From positions 1 through 36,577 of the IMG/VR virus record IMGVR_UViG_3300034110_000200: 36,577 bases of DNA; one strand, written 5' to 3'. The notes beneath the pieces were generated by a model. That model did not search any database, was not told where the DNA came from, and worked only from the letters and a program-made list of their open reading frames with translations. A program made the translations under genes and the position numbers. This document shows positions 23,213 to 30,200 of this stretch, one piece after another. The stretch is from a virus. Numbering within the stretch: the stretch's first letter is position 1; each line of letters starts with the position of its first letter.

Positions 23213-23380
23213 ATGGCAGCAATGAAAATGGTAATGAAAGATGGGAAAAGTGTTCCAGCTTTCGCAGCAGATGGAAAAGGTAAAATGAAAAATGGTGGCA
23301 AAGTAGGTGCTAAAAAAATGGCTATGGGTGGCAAAACTCCTAAAAAAGCTATGGGTGGAAAGATGGGTAAAAAGTGCTAA
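23213..23380 (+). CDS. Small Lys/Gly/Met-rich protein, 55 aa
   Basis: A 55-residue basic protein that ends in repeated K-(A/M)-M-G-G-K units: KKMAMGGKTPKKAMGGKMGKKC at residues 34-55 read in short pieces. The front half (MAAMKMVMKDGKSVPAFAAD) contains many methionines. It is too short to appear in a simple long-frame search, but is well placed 18 bases after the previous stop and six bases before the next start. Small MGGK-repeat proteins are common in aquatic phages with unknown function. A DNA-binding or head-internal role is possible from the charge alone. Confidence 0.65.
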   Translation: MAAMKMVMKDGKSVPAFAADGKGKMKNGGKVGAKKMAMGGKTPKKAMGGKMGKKC

Positions 23381-23386
23381 TAATAA

Positions 23387-23554
23387 ATGGCAACTAAAAA
23401 ACACCCCGGTTTTAAAGCAGTTCAATCTAGTATTGCTGCTAAACAAGGAATTTCTAAAGAGGCTGCTGGTGCAATATTAGCGGCCTCTTCAAGAAAGGCA
23501 TCACCTGCCGCAAAACGCAAGAACCCAAAACTAAAAAAAGTTAAAGGAAAATGA
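23387..23554 (+). CDS. Small conserved basic protein (GFKAVQ family), 55 aa
   Basis: A 55-residue protein with a pattern I recognise from many Bacteroidota and pelagic phages: HPGFKAVQSSIAAKQG, then ISKEAAGAILAASSRKAS, then KRKNPKLKKVKGK. The centre looks like two helices joined by a turn and the tail is basic, so nucleic-acid binding is plausible, but the function has not been described to my knowledge. Its stop codon overlaps the start of the carbonic-anhydrase-like gene (ATGA), so the two are probably translated together. Confidence 0.75.
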   Translation: MATKKHPGFKAVQSSIAAKQGISKEAAGAILAASSRKASPAAKRKNPKLKKVKGK

Positions 23555-24480
23555 GTAATCTAAGAGCATTTGCATTAAAAGATAAACTAGGAAATATTGT
23601 TCCTGGTAGTTTAGTATATAGTCAAACTAAACCAAAAAATGGTAATTTTTTTCTTATTGCTGAGGCAGTTGAAAAAAATCAAATTAACCCAACGGCTTAT
23701 GGCAATACTGTTAAATCATTTTATCCAGGTTCTGTAACTGCAGAATATTTTGGAGATAAGGCTAAGTCTTTTATTTCTACTTATGGATATGCTCCAGACA
23801 ATGTTATCTTATCTGATTCTATTTGTTCAGATGATATTAATGGGCCTATCTATGTAGATGTAAACAATATAGGACAAACACCAGCATCACTTAATGAATT
23901 TTTAGGAGCGTTTATGTCTGGTGGTTTAGCTGGTTATCCACACACAGGTCGTCTTGGATTAATTGCGTGGGCTAGTCATGCAACAACAAATACAAAAGGA
24001 GCTTTGTTTTTAATTAACATGCCACACATAGGCGTGTCTATAGATGGACATTTAGGAAGAGTTAGACGTAGAGGACAAAACACAAGTGGTTTAGATAACA
24101 CATGTGGAGCTGTTGCTACAGCAATTGGATGGGTTATAGCAAATGCTGTTGCTCCTTTGGCGGTAAACTTTCCAGATGATTATCAAAACTTTGTTTTAAC
24201 TAATATACTATTCCCAAATCGATTAGCAATTATAGCTTTGCCTAATTATGGTGAGAGAATGAAGTATGCTACAGAATTAATTAGAGCTGCTTCAGATGCA
24301 TATTTAATTGGCGCTACTGGTATTTCAGCTAATGTGCCTGCAAATATAGATGTATTTTATTGTACTGGAACATTTATAAATACAGATGACACATATAGTT
24401 CTTATATAAAAATTACTTCTTTTAAAAAGTTTAATAATGGGTGGGTTGATTTAACAACTTCTTTTTTGAATACTTTATAA
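23551..24480 (+). CDS. LCIB/C-type beta-carbonic-anhydrase-fold protein (putative)
   Basis: A 309-residue protein whose centre follows the order of motifs of the LCIB/LCIC family (a beta-carbonic-anhydrase-related fold known from algae, diatoms and bacteria): ICSDDIN at 91-97 (Cys92, Asp94), MSGGLAGYPHTGRLG at 122-136, AWASH at 139-143, MPHIGVSIDGHLGRVRRRGQ at 157-176 (His159) and NTCGA at 183-187 (Cys185). Cys92, His159 and Cys185 would be the three zinc ligands, and Asp94 the acid of the Asp-Arg dyad; the Arg expected at 96 by simple beta-CA analogy is Ile, so activity is uncertain. In the family these proteins hydrate CO2 or bind it. Flanking regions are not recognised. It lies in the head/neck block and overlaps a small basic gene by four bases. 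Confidence 0.65.
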   Translation: MSNLRAFALKDKLGNIVPGSLVYSQTKPKNGNFFLIAEAVEKNQINPTAYGNTVKSFYPGSVTAEYFGDKAKSFISTYGYAPDNVILSDSICSDDINGPIYVDVNNIGQTPASLNEFLGAFMSGGLAGYPHTGRLGLIAWASHATTNTKGALFLINMPHIGVSIDGHLGRVRRRGQNTSGLDNTCGAVATAIGWVIANAVAPLAVNFPDDYQNFVLTNILFPNRLAIIALPNYGERMKYATELIRAASDAYLIGATGISANVPANIDVFYCTGTFINTDDTYSSYIKITSFKKFNNGWVDLTTSFLNTL

Positions 24481-24491
24481 TAATTTGAATA

Positions 24492-25196
24492 ATGACAAAT
24501 GACACTATACAAATAAAAGTTAAGCAGCGTATCAACAAGTTGGCTAGTAATGACTATGATAATATCATGCCTTGGCAAATTGTTGAAGCTTTTAACAAAG
24601 GGCAAGTTGCTTGGTGTAGGAGAAATTTAGTTGGAACAAACATGTCTAAAACGGGTGATGAGTCTAGCAAAAGAAGAATTGATGATCTCCAGGTGCTTTT
24701 AACTGAGAAAAAATTAAACATGGTAAAGAAGGATTTGTATTATGCATCTCCGACATTACCAACAAATTATTTTGAATGGAAGTCATTATCATCTAAAGCA
24801 TCATCTAAATGTTGCCCTGATAAAAGAGGAATGATGATTTATTTAGCTGAAGAAGCAAATATACAAGAGTTACTAAGGGACTATAATAAAAAACCAAGTT
24901 TTGATTGGTCTGAAACTTTTTGTACTATAGCTAATAACAAGGTTAAAATATTTACTAATAATGAGTTTGATATTGTAGACACAACACTTACTTATTATAG
25001 ACAACCTAGGAGAATAGAAATAAGTGGTGTATCTAATCCATATACAGGGCTCATCTCTACAGTTAATGTAGAGTGTGAGTTTAAAGATGATTTAATAGAA
25101 CTTTTTATTGATGAATGCGTTAAAATATTATCTGGTGATCTAGAAGATATAACCGCTAATCAAATTGCTGACAATTCAGTTGAAACAAATAATTAA
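24492..25196 (+). CDS. Conserved neck / tail-ring-type structural protein, 234 aa
   Basis: A 234-residue protein with a helical N-terminus (VKQRINKLASNDYDNIMPWQ, then IVEAFNKGQVAWCRRNLVG), a conserved DDLQVLLTEKKLN helix, a beta-rich middle (YLAEEANIQELLRDY, KVKIFTNNEFDIVD, TYYRQPRRIEISG) and a helical end (IELFIDECVKILSGDLED). I recall proteins with the pattern 'W-Q-I-V-E-A-F-N-K-x-Q' and 'E-F-D-I-x-x-x-x-L-T-Y-Y-R-x-P' in Bacteroidota phages, where they sit in the head-to-tail region and are often found in virions. This gene occurs in the same region, 11 bases after the carbonic-anhydrase-like gene. The exact part (ring, connector or stabiliser) is not certain. Confidence 0.6.
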   Translation: MTNDTIQIKVKQRINKLASNDYDNIMPWQIVEAFNKGQVAWCRRNLVGTNMSKTGDESSKRRIDDLQVLLTEKKLNMVKKDLYYASPTLPTNYFEWKSLSSKASSKCCPDKRGMMIYLAEEANIQELLRDYNKKPSFDWSETFCTIANNKVKIFTNNEFDIVDTTLTYYRQPRRIEISGVSNPYTGLISTVNVECEFKDDLIELFIDECVKILSGDLEDITANQIADNSVETNN

Positions 25197-25203
25197 GAAT
25201 AAA

Positions 25204-25665
25204 ATGAACACTCCACAAAGAGGTCTGTTAAAAAGGCCAACACAAGTAGTGACAAATCAAACCTATACAAAACCATCCGGTAGCCACTGTGTTGAGGAAA
25301 CAACTGTTTGTATTTGTGAATTAATGAATGCATCTATTTCATTTCATAAACTGCATTTAAAAGTAGCAGGCCCTGGTGCACACGCCGTGCATGTTGCAAT
25401 AGGCCCGCTGTATGAAGGGCTGCCAGATTTAATAGATACTATTACAGAGGCTTATCAAGGCGCAGCTGAAAGAATATTAATTCTTCCTGACTGTTGTCCA
25501 AGAAGTCTTAACTCTGTAGAGGAGGCTATTATTTACATTAGAGAAATATATGATATGATTTGTGCTTTGCAAGACATTATGTGTTTTTCAGAAATTAGCA
25601 ATGAGCTTGACAATGTAAAAAGATTGTTGTCATCAACAAAGTATAAACTTTTATTTTTAAAATAA
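25204..25665 (+). CDS. Ferritin/Dps-like four-helix protein (DUF5856-like)
   Basis: A 153-residue helical protein resembling Dps and the phage family DUF5856: ELMNASISFHKLHLK at about 39-53 is the first helix, VAIGPLYEGLPDLIDTITEA (68-87) the second with the Y-E-x-L-x-D-x-x-D motif of Dps proteins, EEAIIYIREIYDMICALQDI the third and NELDNVKRLLSSTKYKL the last. The E-G-L-P-D and His/Glu residues in the first two helices resemble Dps metal-binding positions, but which are kept cannot be settled by eye. The start ATG 25204 is chosen; an in-frame ATG at 25165 would lie in the preceding gene. It lies in the head/neck operon. Virion or DNA-protection roles are possible. Confidence 0.6.
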   Translation: MNTPQRGLLKRPTQVVTNQTYTKPSGSHCVEETTVCICELMNASISFHKLHLKVAGPGAHAVHVAIGPLYEGLPDLIDTITEAYQGAAERILILPDCCPRSLNSVEEAIIYIREIYDMICALQDIMCFSEISNELDNVKRLLSSTKYKLLFLK

Positions 25666-25667
25666 TC

Positions 25668-25790
25668 ATGGCAACAGCAAAGAAAAAAGCAGCGCCCGAA
25701 AAGGGCAAATGGATTCCACCTTGGATTAAGGGCGCAAAAGATAAAAAAGCTGGAGAAAAACCAAAGGCTAAACCCAAGGCTAAAAAATAA
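25668..25790 (+). CDS. Small lysine/proline-rich protein, 40 aa
   Basis: A 40-residue protein (MATAKKKAAPEKGKWIPPWI at the start, KPKAKPKAKK at the end) with Lys, Ala and Pro making up most of it, and a WIPPWIKG core that could form a short anchor. It follows the ferritin-like gene by two bases and precedes a promoter, so it is the last gene of its operon. The tail of KPKA repeats is like the ends of histone-type and DNA-condensing proteins. No family is recognised. It is below the length that an automatic search would report. Confidence 0.55.
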   Translation: MATAKKKAAPEKGKWIPPWIKGAKDKKAGEKPKAKPKAKK

Positions 25791-25802
25791 ATTTAATTTG
25801 CA

Positions 25803-25836
25803 TTTGCATATGTGAATATTATTTATTATATTATAG
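25803..25836 (+). promoter_or_regulatory. Promoter, TTTG / TATATTATAG type
   Basis: TTTG at 25803-25806, a 20-base spacer and TATATTATAG at 25827-25836, the same decamer as at 2349 and 4154. It drives the single structural gene at 25866, which has its own terminator, giving a monocistronic transcript. Confidence 0.65.
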
Positions 25837-25865
25837 TATTGTTTATAAATTAAAAAAATAGAAAA

Positions 25866-27446
25866 ATGAGTTATTTTAATCATGCGTACCGCAAATCATT
25901 TGTAGGTACAAAAGCATCTCAAGCATCAGTACCTGGTGTTTCTGCGGGTGTAATTGATGGACTTTTGGTTGACGCTGGTCTGTCCTCTTCAGTATTAAGT
26001 AATGCTGCAGCTCCTTTCGCTTTGGGCGTTGGAACATATGGATTTTTTAATCCAGATACCTACTTATCAGTAAACGCGGCTTCTGCTTCGGTTATTGCTG
26101 GTCAGCCATTGGTATTTGCTGCATCTTCATTAATGTTGAATGATAAAATTGGACCTTTCCACGGAGGGTACAAAGAGTCTAACAAGTCTAAGAAAATTAA
26201 TCCTAGATTTGTACACAAATTTTCTAAAATGACTGGTGCTGCTTCTGAGCAGTCTATCTGTCACATTGGAAATACAAACATCAACTTAAACTCAATTGCA
26301 ACTTTAGGTGTTATTGTAGGTGGTGGTGGTTATACTCCAGGTGTTTATACTAATGTATCATTAACAGGTGGTTCAGGTGTTGGAGCTTTAGCTTCAGTTA
26401 CAGTGAATGGTCTTGGCGTTGTTACAGTTATTACAATTACAGCTCCTGGTCAAGGATATGTTGTTGGTGATGTATTAACAGTAGGACCTTCTGTTCCTTT
26501 TATTCCAGGTATTGTATCTACTGTACCAGTTGCTACACTTAAATATAATAGCCGTGCTAGATGTGCTGCTGATTTTGTATGTGGTGAAACTTACAATCTT
26601 CGTTTAGATTTATGGGGTTCTCCAATCCTTAGATACTTAAATCATGATTTGTACAAAACTCTTGCTGCTTACACAGGATGTTGTCCAGCTGGAACAATTG
26701 TACCACCAAATGTTGATTCTACATTGGTAATGATTAATTGGGCTAACCAAATCATAAACGATATTTGGATGCAAAATTTTGTAAGACCAATCGTTTATAC
26801 TCAAAATGGTATTCCTTTATTTGCTACTGCTGCTGAAGCTGTTGCTGCTGGTTACCCTGGTACTAACGTATGGACTACTTATGTATCTCCAGGATTTATC
26901 GCAGGTTCACTTGCTGGTATCCGTTTAATTGGATCTTACATTGAAACTAAGTTTGGTAACTGTTCATTCCAGAATACAGATTTCTTTGAAAAAGAAGTTG
27001 TTCAAATGAATATATCTTTAACTGACTTAACTGGTGATCCATGTGACTTTTCAGCGCTTTGTGTATTTTGTGAATCTAAAGGATTTGCTGGACAAGGTTT
27101 TGGTGAGCAAGTTTTAAGAGATGTTATTCTTGATGAGTCTTACTTACAGAATCACTTCAGTAATGATAGCCGTATTCGTGAGATTACACAAGGAGATAAT
27201 TACTTTGCTGCAATTAATCGCAATGCATTATATACTCGCTATGTATTACAACACAGTGTTCCTCGTTATAATAATCCTTCTGGAATTTATGATGATGATC
27301 AGTATGCATTAAATATATATACTACCGTTGCAACTGCGGTTGCTTTTGAAGCGTTTATGGCAACTTGGTTAGGTGCTGCTGCTGTTGGTGGTGTTGTTAC
27401 TTTAACAACATTCGGACACACACCATTTGTTCCTGCTGCAATATAA
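25866..27446 (+). CDS. Abundant virion structural protein, 526 aa
   Basis: A 526-residue protein encoded alone between a promoter of the TATATTATAG type and a strong terminator. It shares the atypical codon choice of the capsid gene (many CGT, ATC, TTC and GTT codons), which suggests very high expression. About residues 148-208 form a Gly/Val-rich beta insertion (GGGGYTPGVYTNVSLTGGSG, then LGVVTVITITAPGQGYVVGD) of the sort found in surface-exposed adhesion or decoration domains. Other parts contain paired cysteines (GCCPAG, CVFCES) and a helix-poor end (VVTLTTFGHTPFVPAAI). It could be the tail tube or sheath-like major tail protein or a second capsid component. I do not recognise a family. 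Confidence 0.6.
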   Translation: MSYFNHAYRKSFVGTKASQASVPGVSAGVIDGLLVDAGLSSSVLSNAAAPFALGVGTYGFFNPDTYLSVNAASASVIAGQPLVFAASSLMLNDKIGPFHGGYKESNKSKKINPRFVHKFSKMTGAASEQSICHIGNTNINLNSIATLGVIVGGGGYTPGVYTNVSLTGGSGVGALASVTVNGLGVVTVITITAPGQGYVVGDVLTVGPSVPFIPGIVSTVPVATLKYNSRARCAADFVCGETYNLRLDLWGSPILRYLNHDLYKTLAAYTGCCPAGTIVPPNVDSTLVMINWANQIINDIWMQNFVRPIVYTQNGIPLFATAAEAVAAGYPGTNVWTTYVSPGFIAGSLAGIRLIGSYIETKFGNCSFQNTDFFEKEVVQMNISLTDLTGDPCDFSALCVFCESKGFAGQGFGEQVLRDVILDESYLQNHFSNDSRIREITQGDNYFAAINRNALYTRYVLQHSVPRYNNPSGIYDDDQYALNIYTTVATAVAFEAFMATWLGAAAVGGVVTLTTFGHTPFVPAAI

Positions 27447-27470
27447 GTATACAAAATTATATGTTTCCTA

Positions 27471-27509
27471 AATGGAGGATAGGGCTTTCTCTATTCTCCA
27501 TTTTTTTTT
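27471..27509 (+). terminator. Strong rho-independent terminator
   Basis: AATGGAGGATAG at 27471-27482 pairs with CTATTCTCCATT at 27491-27502 (one G-T pair) around GGCTTTCT, followed by T9. It lies 25 bases after the stop of the 25866 gene and separates it from the tail operon. Confidence 0.9.
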
Positions 27510-27521
27510 AAAACTATTTTC

Positions 27522-28082
27522 ATGGCAACAAATTCCTTAAGTTTAAATATTCCAAACATAATGACTGACTGTGTTCTTCGCATAGAAGACACCAGCATAT
27601 ATGATCCGCTTATGCCCTATGTTTGTCCTACGGTACAAGTGTTAGTTCCGGGATATAATGATTGCATTACATTTGACAACACTACAATACCACAAGTTGT
27701 TAAAGGATTCATCTTTAATTTATCAGCATGTGATCTTGAAATACAACTTGTATCTTGCGGGATTGAATTTGATTCAATACCTGATGGTATATATGTAATT
27801 AAATATGCTATTTCACCACATGATAAAATGTATGTTGAGTATAATCATCTGCGAGTTACAGCATTAAGAGCTAAATTAAAACAAGAGTGGTGTAATTTAA
27901 AATTAAGTGCGTGTGAACCTATACCCGAGACTTCAAATAAATTTATATCTTTGATGGAAATAACTGGTTATATAGATGCAGCGCAAGCAAAAGCAGAATA
28001 TTGTTTAGATGCAAAGCAGGCTATGGTTTTATATAACTATGCTAAAAAACTATTAGATAATTATTCATGTAAACTTTGTTAA
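27522..28082 (+). CDS. Conserved cysteine-containing tail-region protein, 186 aa
   Basis: A 186-residue protein. The N-terminal half is a beta domain (CVLRIEDTSIYDPLMPYVCP, then FIFNLSACDLEIQLVSCGIE). The C-terminal half is helical and begins with DGIYVIKYAISPHDKMYVEYNHLR (around residue 88-111, read in part), then LRAKLKQEWCNLKLSACEP and EYCLDAKQAMVLYNYAKKLLDN. I recall 'ISP-x-DK-x-Y-V-E-Y-N-x-L' and 'A-C-E-P' as a conserved pair in tail proteins of Bacteroidota phages. Four to six cysteines are spread so that disulfides are possible after lysis. It is the first gene after a strong terminator and is probably a tail or baseplate component. Confidence 0.55.
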   Translation: MATNSLSLNIPNIMTDCVLRIEDTSIYDPLMPYVCPTVQVLVPGYNDCITFDNTTIPQVVKGFIFNLSACDLEIQLVSCGIEFDSIPDGIYVIKYAISPHDKMYVEYNHLRVTALRAKLKQEWCNLKLSACEPIPETSNKFISLMEITGYIDAAQAKAEYCLDAKQAMVLYNYAKKLLDNYSCKLC

Positions 28083-28083
28083 A

Positions 28084-28224
28084 ATGTCAGCTCAAACTTG
28101 TCCTAATTGTGGTACATGTACATGTACCGGAACTTATTTAGTAAATGCAACAAATGGAAAACCTTGTTGCACAGCGTGTGTTAATTTTGTCAATAAGCAA
28201 ATAGCCGAAGGACAAACACCTTAA
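28084..28224 (+). CDS. Small cysteine-rich protein, 46 aa
   Basis: A 46-residue protein with eight cysteines: TCPNCGTCTCTG at residues 5-16 and KPCCTACVN at residues 26-34. The spacing CxxC...CxC...CC..C would suit zinc binding or disulfide cross-linking. It follows the previous stop by one base and precedes the next start by 10 bases. Cys-rich N-terminal tags of similar kind (MCVNC, MGCTKCKTDK, MCNCTDKTCC) begin several fibre proteins downstream, so this may be the same element as a separate peptide. No family is recognised. It is too short to be found by a length cut-off of 60 residues. Confidence 0.6.
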   Translation: MSAQTCPNCGTCTCTGTYLVNATNGKPCCTACVNFVNKQIAEGQTP

Positions 28225-28234
28225 TATTTTTATT

Positions 28235-29011
28235 ATGCCTATTTTAGATGAAAAATATCAGTTGACCTGTTGCTCAACAGGGAAAGCTTTAGAAGTAAAT
28301 GGTTTGTCTGCTGTATTTTTATTTAAAGGTGAGTATAGCAATGGTCATCATCCAGACACACTACTTGAATCTGTTCTTACAGCTATAAAAGATATAAATG
28401 GAAACATTATATCAGGATGCTTTAAGGTAGAAGAAGCTGGTTGTTTTGAAGAATATCAAGAACTTAAGTGGGAGGATGTTTTTATTGATGTGGAATGTGT
28501 AGAAACTTGCGCAGAATGTTTGCCATTACCAGAAGTAATTTTACCGCTTACAAACCACAAGCTTATTTACCCAGAGTTTATAGTAAACAATGTTGATCCA
28601 AATGAAGCAGAGTCTATATTTTGTACATTTGGAGATGCTATGTATCAAAAAGTTCTGGCACTAAGATATGGCGTGCAGTTTTGTTGCCCGGTTGATTTAC
28701 AACAAGCACAGATTGAATTGGAAATACTTAAAATGGATATAGCAACAGATGTTAAGGCTTGTTGTCCAGTATTACCATCTCCATTAACCTGTAAAAAATA
28801 TATTATTACTATTCCAAGCGGAATAGAAGGGTATTTATATTTTAAGAACTGCCTAGGTAATGTGACCATTGTTTCATTTTCAGAAGTAAATACACCTTAT
28901 CAAACATATGTGTGTGGTATTACTCTACAAACAAGTGCTAGCATTTATATTTTAGCAGACAATTTAATAGTACCCGTGCAATTCACCGAAAGCACAACAT
29001 CATGTTTATAA
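28235..29011 (+). CDS. Cysteine-rich tail protein, 258 aa
   Basis: A 258-residue protein with about 20 cysteines, many in pairs (TCCSTG, VETCAECLP, QFCCPVD, KACCPVLP). The centre contains SIFCTFGDAMYQKVLALRYG (about 132-151), a helical pattern I associate with proteins of the tail region in Bacteroidota phages, followed by QQAQIELEILKMDIA. The last 75 residues (KYIITIPSGIEGYLYFKN, then a beta segment ending VPVQFTESTTSCL) look like a small beta-sandwich. The cysteine density is unusual for proteins that fold in the cytoplasm and suggests metal binding or later disulfides. The gene precedes the promoter at 29034. Confidence 0.6.
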   Translation: MPILDEKYQLTCCSTGKALEVNGLSAVFLFKGEYSNGHHPDTLLESVLTAIKDINGNIISGCFKVEEAGCFEEYQELKWEDVFIDVECVETCAECLPLPEVILPLTNHKLIYPEFIVNNVDPNEAESIFCTFGDAMYQKVLALRYGVQFCCPVDLQQAQIELEILKMDIATDVKACCPVLPSPLTCKKYIITIPSGIEGYLYFKNCLGNVTIVSFSEVNTPYQTYVCGITLQTSASIYILADNLIVPVQFTESTTSCL

Positions 29012-29033
29012 TATTAGGATAATTAATTAAAAA

Positions 29034-29048
29034 TTTGTATATTAATAG
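29034..29048 (+). promoter_or_regulatory. Promoter-like site before the second fibre block
   Basis: TTTGTATATTAATAG with TATATT at 29038-29043, only eight bases before ATG 29051, so the leader would be very short. The site is similar to 18844-18862. The upstream -33 position reads TTAG instead of TTTG, so the promoter is only moderately supported. Confidence 0.45.
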
Positions 29049-29050
29049 TT

Positions 29051-29566
29051 ATGGGAAAGCCAACAAATACTAAAAGCAATGGGTGTGCTGTAACAACAAG
29101 TAACTGTGTTGTATGGCAAGGTCCAGATTTATGTTGTATTGATCTTTGTCACGGAGATTCAATCAGTGAAGTAATTAATGAACTTGCAAAAAAGATTTGT
29201 AAGATTTTTGAATTATTAGATGTTCAATCATATGATCTTTCAGGGCTTACTGATAAAGAATGTTTACCATCAAATTTTGTTGAATTAATTCAATTACTTA
29301 TTGACGAGGTAGCAGCACTTAAAAATGCAACTGGAACTGGCTTGATAGCTGGTACATCTGGCTGTCCTGATTGCGATATGGCGGTTGCCGCTTGTCTTCA
29401 ATTACAATATGGTACAGTTATGTCAATGACAGACTATGTTACGGCATTAGGAGTTGAATTTTGTAATCAACAAATTGTAATACAAACACAAAACAATACA
29501 ATTTTACAAATTACTCAGCAAATTGCAATCATGCAGGCGCAGTTAAATTTATTAATTGGAGGATAA
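29051..29566 (+). CDS. Cysteine-containing virion adaptor of fibre block 2, 171 aa
   Basis: A 171-residue protein with the N-terminal pattern SNCVVWQGPDLCCIDLCHGDS (about 17-37, read in part), which I recognise as the opening of many fibre or adaptor proteins in Bacteroidota phages and which probably attaches to the tail. It is followed by helical segments (SEVINELAKKICKIFELLD, FVELIQLLIDEVAALKNATG) and a C-terminal coiled coil with Gln/Ile heptads (IQTQNNTILQITQQIAIMQ). The C-x-x-C pair at GCPDC (about 108) is a possible metal or disulfide site. Its stop lies one base before the next ATG. Confidence 0.6.
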   Translation: MGKPTNTKSNGCAVTTSNCVVWQGPDLCCIDLCHGDSISEVINELAKKICKIFELLDVQSYDLSGLTDKECLPSNFVELIQLLIDEVAALKNATGTGLIAGTSGCPDCDMAVAACLQLQYGTVMSMTDYVTALGVEFCNQQIVIQTQNNTILQITQQIAIMQAQLNLLIGG

Positions 29567-29567
29567 G

Positions 29568-30191
29568 ATGAAAAAGAAATGTACATCTACAAATAATGCT
29601 ATTACATTGACATCTCATATTGAGTGTCCTGTTGTGGTTTCAGGAACTCCAATTTGTGTAAATCCAATTTTATATATTATTGATGAGGCAATCATTGCTT
29701 CTACAGAAAACAACACAACTCTTTTAACAGAAATACTTTTATTATTAAATGCAGGTGTGTCTGTTACTAATTCAAATAAATTTTGCTGTCCTACATGTGA
29801 TGATATATACTACTTAGGTACTCTATCTGCATTCATGTCATCTTTAGATACATTATTACCTTCATTGACTTGTTGTTATAATTACACTGGCCCAGCAGGA
29901 GCACCTGGATTAGCTACCTTGCAACTATTGCCTTGTTGTGATACCAACTTTGTTGATTGTGTTTCCTCTATTAATAGCGGTGGCTCAATTATAACCACAG
30001 GTCTTTTTGAATATAATTCCATGAATGGTGAGTCGTCTTTATGTATAATAAATGATTACTTAATTGCAGCAGGATACTATGATGTTGCAGCAACACTAAC
30101 CGGAATGTTTAATGCTGGTATTGTTATAAAGTGTGATGGGTGTAATTTATTTATAGGTTCAGCTAGCGCATATTTTACTATTTATTTATAG
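29568..30191 (+). CDS. Cysteine-rich tail protein, paralogue A, 207 aa
   Basis: A 207-residue protein with CINPILYIIDE-like helix at about 30-40, FCCPTC at 72-77, TCCYNY at 101-106, CCDTNF at 123-128 and IKCDGC at 187-192. The next gene repeats all four landmarks (LCCPDC, ICC, CCDTDF, VKCSDC), so the two are tandem paralogues. I used ATG 29568, preceded by a good Shine-Dalgarno-like GGAGG at 29558-29562, over the in-frame TTG at 29556. That ribosome site is unusual in this genome. A short collagen-like GPAGAPG occurs at 108-114. The role is probably structural in the tail. Confidence 0.6.
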   Translation: MKKKCTSTNNAITLTSHIECPVVVSGTPICVNPILYIIDEAIIASTENNTTLLTEILLLLNAGVSVTNSNKFCCPTCDDIYYLGTLSAFMSSLDTLLPSLTCCYNYTGPAGAPGLATLQLLPCCDTNFVDCVSSINSGGSIITTGLFEYNSMNGESSLCIINDYLIAAGYYDVAATLTGMFNAGIVIKCDGCNLFIGSASAYFTIYL

Positions 30192-30200
30192 ACTTAAAAG

